From: Chitinophaga agrisoli
GTDB lineage: Bacteria > Bacteroidota > Bacteroidia > Chitinophagales > Chitinophagaceae
Direction: 5' to 3'
DNA length: 64,000 bases
Assembly: GCF_008386695.1 (NCBI RefSeq)
Contig: NZ_VUOC01000002.1
Span: 984,481-1,048,480 of the forward strand
This document shows, one piece after another, positions 58,575 through 64,000 of this stretch. Position 1 is the first letter of the stretch. Every line of letters starts with the position of its first letter. The translations under genes and the position numbers were made by a program. The notes below the pieces were generated by a model. The model was not told where the DNA came from. It ran no database searches and worked only from the letters and a program-made list of their open reading frames with translations.

Positions 58575-59231
58575 TTAGGCAACTGTCAGGCTGGCCAGCG
58601 CCGGCGAGGTATAATCGTCCGTAAAGGCGATGATATTCTTATAGGCCGCAAACTCTTCCGCGGTATGGGTGGTGGTGAGCACTACGGACTGCATGCCTGC
58701 GTTGGCGGCGGCTTCTACGCCTTTAGGCGCGTCTTCGAACACGATACAGGAGGCAGGGTCCACGCCCAGGAGGCTGGCGGCCATGAGGTAGGTTTCCGGG
58801 TGTGGCTTGCTGATCTTTACGCTGTCCGCGCTTACAATGGCCTTAAAGTAGTGGCGTATGTTCAGGTTATCCAGGGCAAAGTCGATGTTAAAGGGGATAG
58901 CGGCCGATCCTATGGCCATGGGGATACCCTGCTGGTACGCCTTTTCCAGGAACTCCGGCAGGCCGTCTATCAACCGCAGGTGCGGCAGGTATACCTGCTG
59001 GTAGCGGCGTTCTTTTTCCATGGCGATATCCGCCATCTGGTCCAGGGTAAAACGGCCTTCGCCAAATACCCTTACCAACAGTTCCTCGTTCTTGCCGTAC
59101 ATCTCTTTTTTTACGGCTTCGCGGGATAAGGAGCCGCCCAGGTCATTGTTGATCACATTATGCCAGGCGTCCAGGTGAAAACCCATGTCGTTGATCATGG
59201 TTCCGTTCAGATCGAATATAAATGCTTTCAT
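58575..59231 (-). CDS. HAD-superfamily hydrolase, beta-phosphoglucomutase-like
   Basis: The 218-aa protein has a Rossmann-like core with a helical cap. Motif I reads F-I-F-D-L-N-G-T-M: the nucleophilic Asp8 is kept but the second Asp, the general acid/base of phosphatases and mutases, is Asn10. Motif II is A-I-G-S-A-A (near residue 108), motif III K-I-S-K-P-H-P-E-T-Y (near 140) and motif IV V-F-E-D-A-P-K-G-V-E (near 165). The substrate is probably a sugar phosphate. It stands between the ara genes and an efflux operon and is not tightly linked to either. Confidence 0.88.
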   Translation of the reverse strand: MKAFIFDLNGTMINDMGFHLDAWHNVINNDLGGSLSREAVKKEMYGKNEELLVRVFGEGRFTLDQMADIAMEKERRYQQVYLPHLRLIDGLPEFLEKAYQQGIPMAIGSAAIPFNIDFALDNLNIRHYFKAIVSADSVKISKPHPETYLMAASLLGVDPASCIVFEDAPKGVEAAANAGMQSVVLTTTHTAEEFAAYKNIIAFTDDYTSPALASLTVA

Positions 59232-59271
59232 GCAGCAAAGATAGTCAGATAGTTGTTAGTTGATAGCGGCC

Positions 59272-60420
59272 TTACTCCTCCTCCTCTTCGCCGGCGTTCT
59301 TTAGTTTCATGAGCAGGGAGTAGGCGCCTTTGGTCACAAAAGACGCGCGCGCCAGCTCTTCCCTATCCTGCGGCAATGCCACGTAACCGTTGGCTATACC
59401 GCCTGTTTTGAGCTGTACCATTTCAAATACGTTGTTATCCTTTTGTATAAAGGCGTATTGGTTATTCTGGTAACGTACCACAGCTTCCTCCGGCAGGGCC
59501 AGCACGCTGTCTGCCGCCGTTTCTATCAGGGCGTTCATGAAGGTGCCGGGGATCAGGGTCTTATCATAGGCCTCGAAATGGCAGTGCACCTGCACGCTCC
59601 TATCCGGCGTTACATCCTGCCCTATCAGGATGATCTCACATTCATATTTTTTGGAGGGATTGCTGTTGGTGTAGGCCCATACTTTCTGACCAATGGCCAG
59701 TTTGTTCACGTCTTTTTCAAAGACCATCAGGCCCAGGTGGATATCGTCCGGGTTTACGATCTCGAAGAGTACATCGGTGGCGTTCACGTACTTGCCAATG
59801 TTTACATTCACCTTGGTTACAAAACCATTGATGGGGGAATAGATGTTTACGTGGCGTGACAGGCTGGCCTCATTGAGGCTGGCCGGGTTTACGCTGATCA
59901 GCTGCAGTTTTTCAGACAGCGCTTTCAGCAGGATCTGCTGGCTGCGGTACTCTGCCTCTGTTTGCTGGAACTGTTTATCACTACTGGCCTTACTCTGGTT
60001 CAGGGCCTGCTGGCGGGCATATTCCTTTTCCAGGAAACCCAGGCGGGTTTTGGCGGTAAGATAGTCCTGCTGCAGCTGTATGTACTGCTGGTCTTCCATG
60101 ATGGCAATGACGCTGCCTTTGTTCACGTGCATACCGGGCAGTAGTTTGGTAGACTCCAGGTAACCGCCCAGCGGGAAGCTGATGCTTACAATGTTTTGCG
60201 GCGGTACGTCTATTTGTCCGTTTACTTTCAGCTCAGCTGCCATGATACGTTTTTCCGGACGGGCGGTTATAATGCCGGCGTTCTTTACCTGGGCCTCGCT
60301 GAGTTGTACCAGGTTCTCCCCTACTTTCTCTTCTGTTTTCTTTTCGGCCGCTTTCTGTTGTCCGCAGGCGGTGAGCAATACAAACGCCGCTGCTGCGATA
60401 TATGGTTGCAGATAGTTCAT
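59272..60420 (-). CDS. Heavy-metal RND adaptor, CusB/CzcB-like lipoprotein
   Basis: The 382-aa membrane-fusion protein has a lipoprotein signal (MNYLQPYIAAAAFVLLTACGQQ, lipobox L-T-A-C). The segments are barrel-sandwich (I-S-F-P-L-G-G-Y-L-E-S), a coiled-coil hairpin (about residues 120-185), the second half-sandwich (I-Y-S-P-I-N-G-F-V-T-K) and a beta-barrel. A run of Glu closes the protein. Its ATG shares one base with the stop of the pump gene upstream (TAATG), so translation is coupled. Metal ligands of true CusB (N-terminal Met) are not evident, so the substrate is open. Confidence 0.92.
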   Translation of the reverse strand: MNYLQPYIAAAAFVLLTACGQQKAAEKKTEEKVGENLVQLSEAQVKNAGIITARPEKRIMAAELKVNGQIDVPPQNIVSISFPLGGYLESTKLLPGMHVNKGSVIAIMEDQQYIQLQQDYLTAKTRLGFLEKEYARQQALNQSKASSDKQFQQTEAEYRSQQILLKALSEKLQLISVNPASLNEASLSRHVNIYSPINGFVTKVNVNIGKYVNATDVLFEIVNPDDIHLGLMVFEKDVNKLAIGQKVWAYTNSNPSKKYECEIILIGQDVTPDRSVQVHCHFEAYDKTLIPGTFMNALIETAADSVLALPEEAVVRYQNNQYAFIQKDNNVFEMVQLKTGGIANGYVALPQDREELARASFVTKGAYSLLMKLKNAGEEEEE

Positions 60421-63400
60421 TATCGGTTCATTAATGCATGGATGTTAATAATAGCGTTATTCAGGTTGTTGACGGCATCTATATACTCGTTGCGGATGCC
60501 GATGGCCTGGTTGATGAGCAGCACCCATTCCAGGTAATTGATCTCGCCGTTGAGGTATTGCTCATTGGCGCCTTTGATCACCGCGTCTGCATGCTGCAGG
60601 CCTTCGCTTTCGTAGTAGCTTACTGCCTGCAGTGCCTTGGCATATTCCTTTAGCGCCTGTTCATACTGGGCCTGCAACTGTTGTATGCCGGCTTGGTAGT
60701 TATTATCTGCCAGTGTTTGCTGGATCTTCTGGGCGCTGATGCGTGATTGCTGCGCGCGGGAAAAGATGGGGATGCCTACGCCTACCTGTACCGACTGGAA
60801 CCGGGTACCCGCACCGTAGATTTTATCATCTGCCCCTGTGCCTTTGATACTGGTGTTGTTATACGCCACAAAAAGGTCTGGCAGCAGCTTCGCTTTTTCT
60901 ACGCCCACCTGCATAGCGCTGACCTGCTGTTGTTGCGCCAGCAGCTGTACATAGGGATGCTGCGCCAGTTGAGCGCTGTCTGCCATGGCGGGCAACTCCA
61001 TCTTTAATGTGGTGCTGTCCGGCTCTACCGGCATGTTTGTATTAAGCAGTAGTTTAAGCTTTGATTGTAATATGCTGTAGTCCTGTTCCAGCTGTTTAAG
61101 CTGCTGGCCTACCTGGCCGCGTTGTGCTGCGGCAGTGGCTTTTTCCACGATGTTGGTCTCGCCGTGTTCGAAACGCAGGGCAGCTTTTTCGAGGAAGGAG
61201 GCGTAGAGGCTATCAATATACCCCATCAGCTGCCGTTTGCTACGCAGGTATAATAGCTGGTAGTATACGTTGGTGACCTGTTGGCGCAGCTCTTTTTCTT
61301 TTACTGCCACATTCAGTACGCCGCTTTTCCATTCTGCATCCAGCAAGGCTTTTTGCCGGGTGTAGATGGTAGGGAACTGCATGTTCTGCGAGATGCTGAA
61401 CTTTGTGTCATTATAGGCGCTGTTGATCTGCCCATAGTCGCCGGTGAGCATGGTCTGGTTCATATTCCAGCCGCTGCCTTTGAGCTTTTGCAGATAATCT
61501 GCCTGCAGCTGCTCTGAGCGTAAGGAGCGGTTATTATGCAGAGCGGTATCAATAGCAGCCTGCAGGGAGATGGGTGTTTGCGCCTTTGCGGGCGGCAATG
61601 CCAATAACAGCAAAGGCAGCAACACAGCGGCTACCGCTGCTTTGGGCGCACGCGGGCGCATTCCTTTTTCAAATAGCATATATAAAACCGGTAATACAAA
61701 CAGGGTGAGGAAAGTGGCTACGAGCAGACCGCCAATCACTACCGTGGCCAGGGGGCGCTGCACTTCCGCGCCGGCGCCGTTGCTGAGGGCCATGGGCAGG
61801 AAACCCAGGGAGGCAACGGAGGCTGTCATCAATACAGGGCGCAGCCTAAGTTTAGCGCCCTGCAGGATGATCTCCCGGGCATCTGTAAGGCCGGTGCTTT
61901 TTAGCCGGTTAAACTCTGCTATCAACACAATACCATTTAGCACCGCTACCCCAAACAGGGCAATGAAACCAACGCCGGCGGAGATGCTGAAAGGCATACC
62001 ACGCAGGGCCAGGGCCAGTATGCCGCCTATTGCGGATAAGGGGATGGCAGAATAGATGAGCAGCCCTTGTTTAAGGGAATGAAAGGTGAGGTATAACATC
62101 ACCAGGATCAGCAACAAGGCTACCGGTACGGCGATGGTTAAACGTTGTTTAGCCGCTTCCAGGTTCTCGAATGCACCGCCGTATACCACATGGTAACCGG
62201 CGGGTAAGCCCATATGCTGATGTACTTTTTGCTGCAGCTCTTTTACAATGCTCTGCACATCGCGGCCACGTACGTTAAAGCCTACGATGATGCGGCGCTG
62301 GGCATCTTCCCGCTGGATCTGGTTGGGGCCGTCCTCTATCTCTACGTTGGCTACCTGGTTTAACGGGATCTGGGCGCCGGTGGCGGTGGGGATGAGCAAC
62401 TGCTGTACATCTGTAAGGTCTTTACGTTGGGTACCGCTTACGCGTACTACCAGGTCAAAACGTTTCTCACCTTCATATACCAGGCCACTGCTTTGACCGG
62501 CAAATGCCGCGTTTACGGTTTTATTGATATCTGCGATATTAAGGCCGTATTGGGCAATGGCGTCGCGGTTATAACGGATCACGATCTGGGGCATACCGGT
62601 GGCCCGCTCTACATACAGATCGCGGGCGCCTTTTATGCCGTGGGCGATGCCGCCCAGGCGGTCTGCCAGTTTGGCCAGCGTATCCAGGTCTTCGCCATAG
62701 ATCTTACAGACCACATCCTGCCGGGCGCCGGTCATGAGCTCATTAAAGCGCATCTGTACAGGATATTGGAAGCCAAAGCTAACGCCGGGCACTTCTTCCA
62801 GGGCCTTGCCCATTTTTTCTGCCAGCTCGTTAAAGCTGGAAGCGGAGGTCCATTCTTTTTTATCTTTCAGGATCACCATCAGATCGCTGGCATCGAGCGC
62901 CATGGGGTCTGTGGGTACTTCGCTGTTGCCGGTTTTACCTACTACTTTCTCTACTTCCGGGAACCGTTCCAATAATATTTTGCTGCCTTGTGACACGGCT
63001 GTTACGGATGTTTGCAGGTTGCTGCCGGTGAGCACGCGGGTCTCTACGGCAAAATCCCCTTCTTCCAGCTGCGGTATGAACTCGCCGCCCAGCATACTGA
63101 GGACGCCTATGGCTACGATGAAGAGTCCCAGGGCGGCCAGGATCACGGTACGCGGGAAGGACAGCACTTTCTTTAATGTGCGCTGGTAGCTATTACCCAG
63201 GCGGTCCATCATGCGGTCTGCGAAGTTCTCTTTCTGCGGGATCTTTTTGTTCAGGCATAAGGCACTCATCATGGGTACGTAAGTCAGCGAGAGCAGAAAG
63301 GCCCCTATCAGGGCAAATGTGACCGTTTGGGCCATTGGTTTGAACATCTTGCCTTCGATACCGGAGAGGGCAAAAATGGGCAGGTAAACGATCAATATGA

Positions 63401-64000
63401 TCAGCTCTCCGAATACAGCAGCGTTGAGCATACGGCCGGAAGTTTCCTGTACCAGGCCATCCATCTCCCCCTGACTAAGCTTTAATTGCCTGGAATGATG
63501 CAGCCGGTACATACAGCCTTCTACGATAATGAGGGTACCATCTACAATAAGCCCAAAATCCAGCGCGCCCAGGCTCATGAGATTACCGCTTACGCCAAAG
63601 ATGTTCATTAGGATCACGGCCACCAGCATGGCGAGCGGGATCACGGAAGCCACGAGCAGGCCGGCCCGCAGGTTGCCCAGGAAGAGCACCAGGACAAATA
63701 CCACAATGAGCGCGCCTTCGAGCAGGTTGCGCTCTACGGTGCCGATGGCGTTTTTTACCATCTTGGTGCGGTCGAGGAAGGGGTCTATCACCACGCCTTC
63801 CGGCAATGTTTGCTGGATCTGGCGCACCCGGTCCTTGATGTTGCGTACTACTTCGTTACTGTTGGCCCCTTTGAGCATCATTACCACAGCGCCGGCCACC
63901 TCCCGTTCGCCGTTATAGGTCATAGCGCCATAACGGGTGGCATGGCCCAGGCGGATCTCCGCCACGTCCCTTATGAGCAGGGGCATGCCCTGGGCGGTAT
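60420..64000 (-). CDS. CusA/CzcA-type RND pump fused to a TolC-like channel (5' end outside window)
   Basis: About 1190 codons are visible, and the frame remains open at the right edge, so the N-terminus is missing. The first part (to about residue 790 of the visible part) is an RND pump of the heavy-metal family, with L-D-F-G-L-I-V-D-G-T-L-I-I-V-E-G in the fourth helix region carrying the proton-relay Asp. After a cytoplasmic R-P-R-A-P-K stretch comes a hydrophobic segment (A-V-A-A-V-L-L-P-L-L-L-L-A-L) ending P-P-A-K-A-Q, which looks like a signal peptide with a cleavage site. A TolC/OEP domain (about 800-1188, S-L-Q-A-A-I-D-T-A-L-H-N-N-R-S-L) follows. The fusion is known in Bacteroidota. 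Confidence 0.93.
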   Translation of the reverse strand, partial: TAQGMPLLIRDVAEIRLGHATRYGAMTYNGEREVAGAVVMMLKGANSNEVVRNIKDRVRQIQQTLPEGVVIDPFLDRTKMVKNAIGTVERNLLEGALIVVFVLVLFLGNLRAGLLVASVIPLAMLVAVILMNIFGVSGNLMSLGALDFGLIVDGTLIIVEGCMYRLHHSRQLKLSQGEMDGLVQETSGRMLNAAVFGELIILIVYLPIFALSGIEGKMFKPMAQTVTFALIGAFLLSLTYVPMMSALCLNKKIPQKENFADRMMDRLGNSYQRTLKKVLSFPRTVILAALGLFIVAIGVLSMLGGEFIPQLEEGDFAVETRVLTGSNLQTSVTAVSQGSKILLERFPEVEKVVGKTGNSEVPTDPMALDASDLMVILKDKKEWTSASSFNELAEKMGKALEEVPGVSFGFQYPVQMRFNELMTGARQDVVCKIYGEDLDTLAKLADRLGGIAHGIKGARDLYVERATGMPQIVIRYNRDAIAQYGLNIADINKTVNAAFAGQSSGLVYEGEKRFDLVVRVSGTQRKDLTDVQQLLIPTATGAQIPLNQVANVEIEDGPNQIQREDAQRRIIVGFNVRGRDVQSIVKELQQKVHQHMGLPAGYHVVYGGAFENLEAAKQRLTIAVPVALLLILVMLYLTFHSLKQGLLIYSAIPLSAIGGILALALRGMPFSISAGVGFIALFGVAVLNGIVLIAEFNRLKSTGLTDAREIILQGAKLRLRPVLMTASVASLGFLPMALSNGAGAEVQRPLATVVIGGLLVATFLTLFVLPVLYMLFEKGMRPRAPKAAVAAVLLPLLLLALPPAKAQTPISLQAAIDTALHNNRSLRSEQLQADYLQKLKGSGWNMNQTMLTGDYGQINSAYNDTKFSISQNMQFPTIYTRQKALLDAEWKSGVLNVAVKEKELRQQVTNVYYQLLYLRSKRQLMGYIDSLYASFLEKAALRFEHGETNIVEKATAAAQRGQVGQQLKQLEQDYSILQSKLKLLLNTNMPVEPDSTTLKMELPAMADSAQLAQHPYVQLLAQQQQVSAMQVGVEKAKLLPDLFVAYNNTSIKGTGADDKIYGAGTRFQSVQVGVGIPIFSRAQQSRISAQKIQQTLADNNYQAGIQQLQAQYEQALKEYAKALQAVSYYESEGLQHADAVIKGANEQYLNGEINYLEWVLLINQAIGIRNEYIDAVNNLNNAIINIHALMNR

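Noticed and set aside
1-64000. tRNA, rRNA, transposase, integrase or prophage genes
   Set aside because: No cloverleaf, rRNA core or recombinase motif was seen by eye in the gaps or among the proteins; a tRNAscan/Infernal run would settle RNAs.

Overview
The window looks like chromosomal DNA of a Bacteroidota bacterium, most likely from the Chitinophagaceae (Chitinophaga-like); that assignment is inference from gene content. Supporting signs are several promoters fitting the Bacteroidota pattern TTTG / TAnnTTTG, a bifunctional thrA, DUF3857-transglutaminase proteins, an RND pump fused to its outer-membrane channel, a Nudix-type arabinose regulator, and weak Shine-Dalgarno sequences. I found no rRNA, tRNA, CRISPR array, prophage or transposase.

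Layout. 1-6 kb: a partial CBS protein, an NmrA-like protein, an FtsX/MacB permease and a secreted GH35 beta-galactosidase. 6-10.2 kb: two tandem GMC oxidoreductases and a Tat-type small subunit. 10.3-14 kb: an L,D-transpeptidase-like protein, 4-hydroxyphenylpyruvate dioxygenase (hpd) and an aldo/keto reductase. 14-18.2 kb: a small HD hydrolase and an unrecognised pair made of a Cys-containing 579-602 aa protein and an exported c-type haem protein. 18.4-25.4 kb: ridA, homogentisate dioxygenase (hmgA) and the divergent thrABC operon. 25.6-31.9 kb: housekeeping genes (rpe, purE, phoH, ppa) and small lipoproteins. 31.9-34.8 kb: two consecutive ECF sigma/anti-sigma pairs. 34.8-38 kb: guanine deaminase and clpB, followed by about 880 bp of odd non-coding DNA. 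38.9-46.8 kb: DinB, DUF937-OmpA, two DUF3857 proteins, queG and an RBBP9-type hydrolase. 46.9-53.3 kb: an ArsR regulator and a complete HAE1-type RND pump. 53.5-58.4 kb: araBDA with its Nudix-like regulator. 58.6-64 kb: a HAD hydrolase and a CusB/CusA-type pump whose RND gene runs off the end.

Most notable are regulatory elements that ORF calling misses. (1) hpd and hmgA, two consecutive steps of tyrosine breakdown lying 7 kb apart, are each preceded by a 32-codon ORF. The two predicted peptides share KYYF-x-x-ATLAMDS-like C-terminal halves, with synonymous codon differences; the hmgA copy sits just behind a good promoter. They may be leader peptides sensing Tyr/Phe or a new microprotein family. 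(2) thrABC has a classical attenuator: a Thr/Ile-rich leader peptide followed by mutually exclusive pause, antiterminator and terminator helices. (3) A dispersed palindromic repeat built from an 8-nt unit (RATRTGCY) occurs at five loci, usually starting at or within a few bases of a stop codon. Two reduced hairpins carry the same core; one forms a palindrome holding both stop codons of a convergent gene pair. (4) Two strongly strand-asymmetric purine/pyrimidine tracts lie upstream of clpB and of the HAE1 pump genes.
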